Shown here one piece after another: positions 33,574 to 41,208 of a stretch of 45,589 bases of DNA (the first letter of the stretch is position 1; the number at the start of each line of letters is the position of its first letter). A program made the position numbers and the translations under genes. The notes below the pieces were generated by a model. It ran no database searches and was not told the DNA's origin. It saw only the letters and a program-made list of their open reading frames with translations. The DNA comes from an uncultured Collinsella sp. (lineage in GTDB: Bacteria > Actinomycetota > Coriobacteriia > Coriobacteriales > Coriobacteriaceae): positions 1-45,589 of the forward strand of contig CATYZK010000014.1 in the NCBI GenBank assembly GCA_958415665.1. Direction: 5' to 3'.

Positions 33574-33613
33574 AAAACCCGGGTAGCCAGGTTATTTGGC
33601 TGCCCGGGTTTTT
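33574..33613. terminator. Bidirectional terminator between sulfatase and surface-protein genes
   Basis: AAAACCCGGGTAGCCA and its near-complement TGGCTGCCCGGGTTTT form a long stem. TTTTTGATTT follows on the plus strand and TTTTCTCAAC on the minus strand. It separates two convergent genes. The element A palindrome and the solo unit lie between the sulfatase stop and this terminator, so they are probably transcribed. Confidence 0.85.
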
Positions 33614-33639
33614 GATTTGCTGTTGCCCCCTGCTGGTGG

Positions 33640-36600
33640 CTAGTGGTTCTTGCGGCGTTTAGTCAAGATGACGAGGGCTATTGCCACCAGGATGATACCC
33701 GCTGCTGCTGCGGTGGCGACTAGGGCGAATGTTTGGTCGCCGGTGTTTGCGAGGTTCTTCGCTGTGGTCGTAGTCTTGACCTTGGTGTCGGTCTTAGCTC
33801 CGTTGTCGGACTTGGGCTTGTCCGGGTTCGTCGGGGTCTCAGGAGTCTCGGGATCCTTTGAGCCTTCGGAATCGGTTGGGCCGGCGGTGTTTACCAGCGT
33901 ATGGTCCAGGAACTTCTTGGCGCCCGCACTTGCCTGTGAGAACAGACGGCGCGTGCGGATCGGGGTGGCGTTCACCGTTGTGGGCGCCGTCTCCTCGGCC
34001 TCGATATTCACGAGCGTCGTGCCGGTGTCGAGGCCCACGTCGTTGTATCCTACGTGGCAGTAGTACTGTGCGCCGTCATCGTCTGCGGTCAGGTCGATTT
34101 CAAGCTTCGAGGCCGTCCCGGCTGCGAGGTTGCCATCGGCACCCACACGCTTGAACTCGGTCTCGCCGCGACCCTTGCGATACCACATATATGTCGGCGC
34201 CAGCTCTGTCTCGTTACCGTCGGCACCGAGCTGCTTCACGTGGCCAATCGCCGAGAGCGTCAGATGGCTTCCCGCCGCGCGCTCGACCGAAGAATCGTAT
34301 TCGATGCTCGGCCCCTCTTCAACATCTGCTGCAGGTCCACTCACGCTCATCGTCATGCCATCGGGCATGGTCTTGACCGTGATAATTGCCGAGCGAATGC
34401 CTGTTTCGGTCGTGGATCCGTTCTTAACGGCGGCAATCGCGAATCGGTACTCCGTATTGGGCTGCAGCCCATCCCACTTGAGCGAGGTCTGCGTGTTGTC
34501 GGCAATCTTCCAGCTGTTCACGACGGCGTCCGCCGCATTGCTCTGCAGCATACCCACGCCGTAGCTAAAGCCATCCTTCTTTGCGAGCACGTCATCCCAG
34601 CTAAACGTAACACTGGTCGAATCAACGGCGTTTGCTGTAAAGCCCGTCACGGCCGGCGCTTCGGGCATCTCGACATCCTTGACGTCATAGCCCACGATCC
34701 AGAACTGGTCGGTATCTTTAGTGCCGAGCTTGTCGCCCGAGCCATCCTCGAACTTGTTGACATCCACCGCGTTGACGCCCAGACGCCACACAAAACCGTA
34801 CTTGCCCTGCGCGGCCTCGGGCAGGTTGTCGACGGTGCCGCCGTATTCGGTCGATTCACTCGAGGAGTTACCCGTAGTAAAGCCGGCGTTGGCACCAAAG
34901 CACAGGCCGCCAAACAACTCGTGCTTTGCGAGCTTCGCGCCCATGACAACGCTGCCGTTCAGCGTAAAGCCGTACTCAAACTCCTGCTCCTCGCCCTCCT
35001 CGACTTCGATGGTCTGCTCAATACTCGCTCCCGACTGCGCTACGGCGCCGTTAAACCCATCGTGCGTGTAGGCGCGCGTCACGCCAGGCTTGCCCAGACC
35101 AAAGGAATCCCCAACGGGAGTCTCGCCGTTGAGCGTCGTTTGATAGGTTCCGGGCTCTCCCGAGCGGTTGGTCAAAAAGTAGCTGAGCGGCGTCATATTG
35201 TGCTGTTTGGCAATGCGGTCATAGGCCTCGACATTAACGACCGAGGTCTGCGCGCCGAGCGACACGGGCGCCGCCATCACGCCCTTGCCACCAGTTTCCT
35301 CATTTTCGATCTCATACTCGTAATAGACCATCGGAATCGTGTAGAGCACGGCCTTGTCACCCTCGCCGGCATGCGACTCATAGCTTACGCTTGCGCTCAC
35401 TGTGCGTTCGCTCCGGTAGTCATAGCATCCCTCGGCGGCAAAATCGACCGAAGCATTAATCGCGACCAGGGGCGGACCGGTCTGCACCTCGACGGCAACG
35501 CCCAACTCGGCGCCAATGGTATAGCCCTGGGATGTCCCCGTGCCCTTTCCCTCTCCGTATGACGTGCCGCCCAACACCAGATAGCCGTATGCCTGCTCCA
35601 GATCCTCAACATAGGGAGCATCCTGCAGCACAGCGAGCACGCGCGGGTTGGTATAGACCTTGTAGCGGTCCTTGTACGTGATCTTGACGCTGTCATTGTC
35701 GACATCGGGCAGCGCGAGCGAGATAAATGTGCCGTAGGTAGTGCCGCGACGGTTGCTCTCGCTAATCACCTGCTCCTCGCCGCGGCGCACCCTTCCGTTC
35801 TCGTCGAGCGAAAGATGCGAGGCGGTCATCCAATAGTAGTCATCGTTCTTGCGCAGGTCCTCGTCGCGGTGCTTGCCCACCACGGCGATAAAGCTCTCGT
35901 TATAGCGGTCCGAACCCGAGACGCTGCCCGCCTTGACGTCGCTGATCCACACCTGCTCTATACCCTTGTGGTCATGCTTGTTGCTGCTGTTGTATTGCTG
36001 ACCGCTCATGCTCATGGTTCCGACCATGGACCCCAAGCCCTGGGCACCGCTCTGCGCCGTGTTGCAGGCAAAGTCGCGGAACACATCGCCGCCCACGAGC
36101 ACCTCGTCGACCGCCAGCTGCTCGGACAGGCCGTCAAGGTTGGCAGTGGCAAGGGCAATAGGCGCCAAGGTGCACGGATAGCGCTTATCCTGAGCGCTAT
36201 CCTTCCATGCGCTGTTGGGCACATGCATCAGCCCATAGGAGGCGAGGAGCCCGTCTCTGTATTCCTTGCAATCGGAAAGCTTGAACTCGCCAGACTCCGA
36301 GTCAAAATACGCGTAGCGGTACAGCGCGCCGTACAGCCCCTTGCTGCCGTCATTAGCGCCGTAATCAAAAGCGCTGCGTTGCCAGTCATAGCCCGCAAGA
36401 ATAAGGCCCGTGACGGTTTCACCCGTCTTCTTTCCTTCTTCATCGTAGGCGGCAAACGTGCCGAACGTCGCATTCGCAGCGACCATGGTCTTGCCGTTCG
36501 CGGAGAGGGAGATTGCGCCCGCGTCGCCCAGAGCATCGACATGGACGAGCGCACCCTTGGATGCATCCCACGAAAACAGCTCGCAATGCGTCGACTTATC

Positions 36601-37728
36601 AATATTCTTCTTGCCGTAGGGTGCCGAGACCACGATGGCGAGGTCATCGCAAAAATCGCGATCGAGGTCGCCGGCCGCTAGCGAAACGACAGGAGCTGAC
36701 TGAAGCTGCGTCCAGGAGTCGTTCCCGCCCTTGTTGTGCGTGGTGTAGTCCGCGGCGTTACCGGCATCGATCTTGACGACGCTTTGCTTCCAGTTGCCGC
36801 CCTCCAAGTCATACATGTCGACTACAGCCTTGCGCACGCCGTTCTCGTCGACATAACAGCCCGCGTAGACAAAAAGCTCGTCGACGCCGTCGCCATCGAC
36901 ATCGCCCGCCTCGACATCAAAGACGGCGTCGTGCTCTTGCAGGTAACCGGCGTTCAGATACTTAAAACGGCTTCCGTCCATCATATTAGTGTTAACCGTC
37001 ACCGGCAGGCGTGTGTCGAGAGTGCGCGTGCGCCCGTTGCTAAACGAGTAGAGGACCAGCTCAACCTTTCCGGCGTATGACTTGCCGTCAATCGTGGTAG
37101 AAGAACTGTCGCCGTAGGCACGGAGCTCGGCAACGCGGCTCTTTTTGCCCGTGCTGGCGTCGCTGCAGAACTCAACACTCGTGGCGTGAATGCCCGAGAA
37201 ACCGTTGTTGTCGTTGGCGAGTACTGTTGAGGACTCATTGTTGCTTAGGTACGACCAGGTGCCGCCACCGTAGTCGCTATGCTTGTAGAGATCGCTGTTC
37301 GTATCGAAGTTGTTGACGTTTTGCCAGAACTTTGCGGCGCCCCACACACTTCCATAGCCATCGGTGAGTTTGCTGCTGCCGCCAATGTCACCGCGCTCGA
37401 CGTTCTCGAGCTTGTCGCGCAGAGTGTAGCGATTGCCATGGCTACCGTTAGCTGCCATATAGACCTCGCTGCGCGTGGCAAACGTCGTGGGGGTATCGGT
37501 GGAATAGGGGCCAACGGTATCGGCCGGAATGTCCTCGTTCGTGCCCAGGCCCAGGTCGCTATAGTCCTGCTCGGTCATATCGGTGATTGCGGGCGCGTCC
37601 GCCGCCTGAGCAACCTGGGGTGTGGCCGTGAAGCAGGCGACGCTCGTGGCGATCAACGCAGCAAGCGCCGCCGTCCCAACAAGCGGGATTTTCGACAACC
37701 GACGAATGTGGGGGTATGGAACGTGCAT
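33640..37728 (-). CDS. Large secreted, wall-anchored surface protein with FG-GAP-like, Fn3 and Ig-like regions
   Basis: A 1362-residue protein. A signal peptide ends near VAQAADA (about residue 43). Residues 250-750 contain several FG-GAP/VCBS-like calcium-site motifs (GDVDGDGVDELFV near 276, GDLDRDFCDDLAI, DVDNDSVKITY), suggesting a beta-propeller. A fibronectin type III domain spans about 1019-1118 (PEAPAVTGFTANAV to ITVKT) and an Ig-like domain about 1124-1246 (ending AQYYCHVGYNDV). A Pro/Asp/Lys-rich stalk leads to LANTGD, a hydrophobic helix and KRRKNH: a sortase signal of the xxxTG class. The start at 37728 is used because GAGGT precedes it and the signal peptide begins properly. Likely an adhesin or carbohydrate-binding protein; the ligand is unknown. 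Confidence 0.88.
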   Translation of the reverse strand: MHVPYPHIRRLSKIPLVGTAALAALIATSVACFTATPQVAQAADAPAITDMTEQDYSDLGLGTNEDIPADTVGPYSTDTPTTFATRSEVYMAANGSHGNRYTLRDKLENVERGDIGGSSKLTDGYGSVWGAAKFWQNVNNFDTNSDLYKHSDYGGGTWSYLSNNESSTVLANDNNGFSGIHATSVEFCSDASTGKKSRVAELRAYGDSSSTTIDGKSYAGKVELVLYSFSNGRTRTLDTRLPVTVNTNMMDGSRFKYLNAGYLQEHDAVFDVEAGDVDGDGVDELFVYAGCYVDENGVRKAVVDMYDLEGGNWKQSVVKIDAGNAADYTTHNKGGNDSWTQLQSAPVVSLAAGDLDRDFCDDLAIVVSAPYGKKNIDKSTHCELFSWDASKGALVHVDALGDAGAISLSANGKTMVAANATFGTFAAYDEEGKKTGETVTGLILAGYDWQRSAFDYGANDGSKGLYGALYRYAYFDSESGEFKLSDCKEYRDGLLASYGLMHVPNSAWKDSAQDKRYPCTLAPIALATANLDGLSEQLAVDEVLVGGDVFRDFACNTAQSGAQGLGSMVGTMSMSGQQYNSSNKHDHKGIEQVWISDVKAGSVSGSDRYNESFIAVVGKHRDEDLRKNDDYYWMTASHLSLDENGRVRRGEEQVISESNRRGTTYGTFISLALPDVDNDSVKITYKDRYKVYTNPRVLAVLQDAPYVEDLEQAYGYLVLGGTSYGEGKGTGTSQGYTIGAELGVAVEVQTGPPLVAINASVDFAAEGCYDYRSERTVSASVSYESHAGEGDKAVLYTIPMVYYEYEIENEETGGKGVMAAPVSLGAQTSVVNVEAYDRIAKQHNMTPLSYFLTNRSGEPGTYQTTLNGETPVGDSFGLGKPGVTRAYTHDGFNGAVAQSGASIEQTIEVEEGEEQEFEYGFTLNGSVVMGAKLAKHELFGGLCFGANAGFTTGNSSSESTEYGGTVDNLPEAAQGKYGFVWRLGVNAVDVNKFEDGSGDKLGTKDTDQFWIVGYDVKDVEMPEAPAVTGFTANAVDSTSVTFSWDDVLAKKDGFSYGVGMLQSNAADAVVNSWKIADNTQTSLKWDGLQPNTEYRFAIAAVKNGSTTETGIRSAIITVKTMPDGMTMSVSGPAADVEEGPSIEYDSSVERAAGSHLTLSAIGHVKQLGADGNETELAPTYMWYRKGRGETEFKRVGADGNLAAGTASKLEIDLTADDDGAQYYCHVGYNDVGLDTGTTLVNIEAEETAPTTVNATPIRTRRLFSQASAGAKKFLDHTLVNTAGPTDSEGSKDPETPETPTNPDKPKSDNGAKTDTKVKTTTTAKNLANTGDQTFALVATAAAAGIILVAIALVILTKRRKNH

Positions 37729-37759
37729 GGGAGACCTCGCTTTACTCGAGTGGAGTCGG

Positions 37760-37837
37760 CTCATTTTTGCAAATGATACGTCCGACGCCCGATATCACGT
37801 GTCTCATTTTCGCCAACGGCGTGTCTCATTTTTGAGA
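37760..37837. promoter_or_regulatory. Three CTCATTTTT-type repeats upstream of the surface-protein gene
   Basis: GTGTCTCATTTT occurs at 37799 and again at 37821 (22-bp step), and GCTCATTTTTGC at 37759. The copy at 37823-37837 is part of the small palindrome CTCATTTTTGAG. They lie 30-110 bp before the surface-protein start codon, where promoter elements are expected, and at the edge of the 62-bp array. They may be protein-binding sites. Confidence 0.5.
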
Positions 37838-37851
37838 ATCCGAGATGCCGC

Positions 37852-38313
37852 GGAAATCTTATCCCAGCTCAAAGGCCATTTCTGGGATGTATTTTCCGTC
37901 GAGTGCCTCATCGGGAAACTGCATCCCATTTCAAGCGTCGATTCTGGGACGCACTTTCCCTTAGACCCTCAACCGGAAACCGCATCCCACTTTGAGCGCA
38001 AATTCCGGGACGCATTTTCCGCTTGAGCCTCATTGGGAAACGGCGTCCCACTTTGAGGGCTGATTGTGGGATGCATTTTCCGGTTTTGCTCTCATTGGGA
38101 AAATGCATCCCGTTTCTTGACCGAATAATGGGACGCAATTTCCCGTTGGAGCGCCTTTGGGAAAGTGTGTCCCACTTCGAACGCCCAGAGTGGGACGCAC
38201 TTTCCGCAAAGCACCTCAACGGGAAACTACGTCCCATTCCAAAGGCAAATTCCGGGACGCATTTTCCGAAAGCCTGCCCATCCGGAAAGCCCGTCCCACT
38301 TTGGACGCATCCG
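37852..38313. repeat. Array of eight imperfect palindromic units, about 62-bp period
   Basis: Unit starts are 37852, 37913, 37975, 38035, 38097, 38159, 38221 and 38284, with steps of 60-63 bp. Each full unit of 46-48 bp has a left arm like GGGAAACTGCATCCCA, a variable centre near TTTGAGCGCNGATT, and a right arm like TGGGACGCATTTTCC complementary to the left. Spacers of about 15 bp keep a CCTCA core. Units 3 and 7 share an identical 24-base stretch (37998 and 38245). The last unit has a decayed right arm. Because 62 is not a multiple of three, no constant reading frame exists and open frames through it are by-products. Copies are too diverged for CRISPR. Confidence 0.9.
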
Positions 38314-38357
38314 GACACGGAACCATCGACCTATCAGGCCTCCCATCAATAAAGAGG

Positions 38358-38486
38358 CGTCCTCCCGGACGGCGGGGCACGAAGTTCATCGCGAGTTCCG
38401 CACGCAAAGAAGGCCACTAAATGTAGCCTTCGTCTTGCGCAGGACTGTAGAGCAGGGAACTTCGTGCCCCGACGCCCGGGAGGACG
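38358..38486. repeat. Nested long inverted repeat, element B (shared core with 33291-33420)
   Basis: Outer arms 38358-38387 and 38457-38486 are 30 bp with two mismatches. The core 38389-38456 begins TCGCGAGTTCCGCACGCAAA and ends GTCTTGCGCAGGACTGT, as in element A on its minus strand. The inner hairpin GAAGGCCAC/GTAGCCTTC differs from that of A by two G:C to A:T pair exchanges that keep pairing, plus one mismatch. It begins 43 bp past the flavodoxin stop, between that gene and the eight-unit array. Confidence 0.9.
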
Positions 38487-38528
38487 TTACATTTAGAAAG
38501 ATGGACCGACCGCCGTCAGCGATGGGAG

Positions 38529-39086
38529 CTACTCCCCCAGCACTGCCTTTTTGGCGGCTGCTGCCATGTTGTCGAGGTCTTCCTTGGTGGGGTGATCCTT
38601 TGCGGCGACCCAGTTGTCGAGTAGCATCTTAAAGCGTGCGTTTTCGGGCTCTTGCTCGAGCATCGCCTCGTAGCGCTGCTTGACCGCAGGGCCCATCTTG
38701 CCCTGGCACATAGTCCAGCCCACAAGCTCAGCATCATCGGCCAAATTGGAGCTCACGCGATCGATGATCTGCCTAAAGTAATCCTCGCTAGCGCCAAAGC
38801 CGCAGGTACCAAATAGGAAAACGCGCTTGCCATGCAGGGCGGAAAGCAGTGCCGCCACCGAAGGCGAACAGGTGCCCTTGTCACACCAAAAGCCAACGAG
38901 CACCGTGTCGGCCACACAGGCACCTTGGGCCTCGTTCATAACCTGCTCGGGATCGGCGTCGTCGCTCAGCGCGGCAGCATGGACAAACTCGACGCCCGCT
39001 GCCTGCAGCGCGCGCTTAATCGCTCCCGAAACCATCCTGGTATTGCCGCTCTTGCTGTTGACCACCATAGAGCACGTCATAGTCAC
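38529..39086 (-). CDS. Flavodoxin-family protein
   Basis: A 185-residue cytosolic FMN-binding electron carrier or flavodoxin-like reductase. The phosphate-binding loop is NSKSGNTRM near residues 10-18; VLVGFWCDKGTCSP and LFGTCGFGAS are the two further FMN-contact loops. About 30 residues at the end (LDNWVAAKDHPTKEDLDN onward) exceed a plain flavodoxin. The start is either a GTG at 39086 with GAGG four bases upstream or an ATG two codons later. It resembles flavodoxin-like proteins common in gut anaerobes; a specific partner is not evident. Confidence 0.85.
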   Translation of the reverse strand: MTMTCSMVVNSKSGNTRMVSGAIKRALQAAGVEFVHAAALSDDADPEQVMNEAQGACVADTVLVGFWCDKGTCSPSVAALLSALHGKRVFLFGTCGFGASEDYFRQIIDRVSSNLADDAELVGWTMCQGKMGPAVKQRYEAMLEQEPENARFKMLLDNWVAAKDHPTKEDLDNMAAAAKKAVLGE

Positions 39087-39255
39087 GTTGCCTCGTTTCC
39101 CCCAAAACTAAAGCCACTAATGCAATTTATTAGAAGTATATCTTAGTACTAAAACCACAGATGTAAACCACCTTCTGTTGATTGACGGCACAGCTGACAT
39201 CAATAGGCAAATACGCCCGCAGCGCAAGTCCCAAAAATCATGCGAGAACCGCGGT

Positions 39256-39397
39256 ACCGTCAGAAAATGCAGGAGGAAATTTGACGGTCCCGTTAATAGA
39301 TTTTGTGACAAGGGCATGACAGGGGGGGACAGGTCATTCGTCAGGTTTCTGACAGACGATATGAGCGGGACATGAAAATTGGAAGCCCCTCCTGCAT
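39256..39397. repeat. Overlapping inverted repeats able to form alternative hairpins
   Basis: ATGCAGGAGG (39267-39276) pairs with CCTCCTGCAT (39388-39397), with GTCCCG/CGGGAC nested inside. But ACCGTCA (39256-39262) also pairs with TGACGGT (39282-39288), which would place the first arm in a loop instead, so the two folds compete. The centre has a GTCAG-GTTT-CTGAC hairpin (39340-39353) and an ATGAC/GTCAT pair around a G run. It lies 89 bp past the ATPase stop. A 10-bp palindrome TTAGTACTAA (39143-39152) sits nearer the flavodoxin start. The 399-bp gap holds no gene I can support. Confidence 0.55.
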
Positions 39398-39485
39398 GCA
39401 TATCCGCTAGTAAGGCCTGGCCCGGTTTTCACCATCGCACGCGGCAGCCGAGCACCCATCCAACGCCCAAGTCAAAATACTCAGG

Positions 39486-40679
39486 CTAGTTAAACAGCGT
39501 CACCTTATCGAGCAGAAAATCCTCCACGGTGCACGCCCCGGCCGCCGCCCCTCCCACGACGATCCGCTTGGCTCGCGGATACTTTTTTAGGAGCGTCGAC
39601 ATGCCACTCTGGCCGGACTCTCCACCGCTTTTGACCTCGATGGCACTCAGCGCATCATCCCTTCGCAGCACAAAGTCGACCTCTTTGACGCCTTCACGCC
39701 ACCACATGACCTCAAAACCCTCTTCCGGCGCGCGCGCAAGCAGTCGTGCACCCACTGCCGATTCCACCAAATGACCCCGCCGCGCCGAATCCTCCAGCCA
39801 TTCTGCTCGGCCCTTATCGCCGAGCGCCGTCATAAACGCCGTGTCATAAACCATGAGCCGCGGGGTGCTTCGGCGCTTTGCGAGTTCCTTGTCACTGAAC
39901 TTGGGGATCGCCGTAACCAAACCGGCCTTGCCCAGCAGGTCCAAATACCCGGCGACCGTGACCGTGTTACCGGCATCCTGCAGCTGGCCTACCATTTTTG
40001 AATACGAAAGCTCCCGCCCCGAATAGCTCGCCGCGAGCCAAAAGAGCGCGCGCATCAGCGCCGGTTTGCGGATATTCTCCAACGAGAGAACATCGCGCGA
40101 GATCGCCGGCTCGACGATCGCATCTCGGATATAGTTTCGCCAACGGGCGTCATCGGAAACCAGCGGCGCCGCACCCGGATATCCACCGTGATAGAGATAG
40201 TCTTCAAAAGAAAAGCCAAAGGCCTCGCTGCACTCGCGATAGGACCAATGCGGCGACCGAATGAGCTCGTAACGGCCCATAAGGGATTCTTCCAGGCCCT
40301 TGTGCAGCAGCAGCGACGACGATCCGGTCAAAATGACCTTGAGCGGCGTCCCCTCCCGGCGATCCCGGTCGTACAATCCCTTGACGACCGTGGACCAACT
40401 CTGCACCTTTTGAATCTCATCAACAACGAAAACGGCCGGGACCTTACCTCCAGACGTGAGGTTTCTTGCCTGTTGCCACTCGATTTGCAGCCAGCTGGCA
40501 TCGGGATTCACAACATCGTCCGCATTGGCCACGTGACAGGGCATGTCTGCATGGTGCAACGCCTGCACGAACATGGTCGACTTTCCCGTTTGGCGGGGCC
40601 CGATTATAAATTGCATCAACGGATTATTCGTTTCCCGCATCCTCTGGGCTATCACGGCAACTTGATGGCGCTCAAACAT
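39486..40679 (-). CDS. AAA ATPase with DUF4143-type carboxy-terminal domain
   Basis: A 397-residue protein. Walker A GPRQTGKST is at 27-35 and Walker B AVFVVDEIQ near 84-92, followed by the sensor stretch VILTGSSS. The last 140 residues carry the DUF4143 nuclease-like motif set: MVYDTAFMTAL, GHLVESAVGARLL and the E...D...E-K pattern in EVDFVLRRDDALSAIEVKSG. This is the widespread ATPase family often found solo in gut bacteria; its function is not established. Two perfect palindromes at 40706-40744 overlap its promoter region. Confidence 0.88.
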   Translation of the reverse strand: MFERHQVAVIAQRMRETNNPLMQFIIGPRQTGKSTMFVQALHHADMPCHVANADDVVNPDASWLQIEWQQARNLTSGGKVPAVFVVDEIQKVQSWSTVVKGLYDRDRREGTPLKVILTGSSSLLLHKGLEESLMGRYELIRSPHWSYRECSEAFGFSFEDYLYHGGYPGAAPLVSDDARWRNYIRDAIVEPAISRDVLSLENIRKPALMRALFWLAASYSGRELSYSKMVGQLQDAGNTVTVAGYLDLLGKAGLVTAIPKFSDKELAKRRSTPRLMVYDTAFMTALGDKGRAEWLEDSARRGHLVESAVGARLLARAPEEGFEVMWWREGVKEVDFVLRRDDALSAIEVKSGGESGQSGMSTLLKKYPRAKRIVVGGAAAGACTVEDFLLDKVTLFN

Positions 40680-40705
40680 GTCAATCTACCTCCTTGTTTC
40701 TTAAA

Positions 40706-40744
40706 TACTCAGTATACTGAGTAAAATCACTCAGTATACTGAGT
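40706..40744. promoter_or_regulatory. Two identical 16-bp palindromes upstream of the ATPase gene
   Basis: ACTCAGTATACTGAGT occurs at 40707-40722 and again at 40729-40744, a 22-bp step (two helical turns). The first extends to an 18-bp palindrome. They lie 28-65 bp before the ATPase start, where a promoter must be. Such a pair is the signature of a dimeric repressor binding cooperatively. No repressor gene is adjacent. Confidence 0.75.
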
Positions 40745-40910
40745 ATTTTTAGAACCGGGAGATCGAACCCGCCAACTTAACTCCCTTCACCAGCGGGTTG
40801 CCGCCGCCCCCTCCGCGAGTCGAGTTTCTGGCCCTTCGCGCTCACTCGATATATAAAAACTGCCATAGCCATATCGAAAAACCGGTATAGTCGGCCCCAT
40901 CATCGAACCA

Positions 40911-40970
40911 TCGCGAATGGGCCACAGGATTTCGCAATGGTTCACAGGCTTTCGCGGAGATTCGCGACAA
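40911..40970 (+). repeat. Three 20-bp direct repeats
   Basis: TCGCGAATGGGCCACAGGAT, TTCGCAATGGTTCACAGGCT and the weaker TTCGCGGAGATTCGCGACAA follow head to tail without gaps. They lie in the 529-bp stretch between the ATPase and ABC-exporter genes, in which I see no gene. Function unknown; protein-binding sites are possible. Confidence 0.6.
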
Positions 40971-41074
40971 ATCGAAAACTGATACGCATCTTATTGTTCA
41001 TATTCAAGGCCACGACGTCTCAAAAGGTATACGCTTTGGAACAGTTAGACTGCCCAGCACCCCGAATCGATGAC

Positions 41075-41143
41075 AATCGTCACCACAAACTGCCGTTAAT
41101 CATCACCACAAAATATCGTCAATCGTCACCACGCTGCTGGTAG
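41075..41143 (+). repeat. Three 23-bp direct repeats (iteron-like)
   Basis: AATCGTCACCACAAA begins at 41075, AATCATCACCACAAA at 41098 and AATCGTCACCACG at 41121, an exact 23-bp step. The unit is better kept in its first 15 bases. They lie 66-134 bp past the ABC-exporter stop, so are downstream of both flanking genes. Confidence 0.65.
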
Positions 41144-41208
41144 AAGGCTATATAACAAGATGGCTCTATGGGACAAACAAACCTGATTCATTTGCCCCAC
41201 GGTCTTGC

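Noticed and set aside
34054..35562. 502-codon open frame antisense to the surface-protein gene
   Set aside because: The minus-strand gene has a signal peptide, recognisable domains and a sorting signal over its full length; the antisense frame has none.
37852..38313. CRISPR-like array or small tandem-repeat protein genes (open frames of 109-136 codons on both strands)
   Set aside because: Repeats are diverged and the spacers themselves are conserved, unlike CRISPR. The 62-bp period shifts frame at every unit, and none of the frames has a good ribosome site, so they are by-products of G+C content and palindromy.
39178..39375. 65-codon frame with TTG start between flavodoxin and ATPase genes
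   Set aside because: No ribosome site and it overlaps the inverted-repeat region; composition is not protein-like.
40937..41143. 68-codon open frame in the ATPase/exporter gap
   Set aside because: No ribosome site, it begins inside the 20-bp direct repeats and passes through the 23-bp repeats. No membrane or domain pattern.
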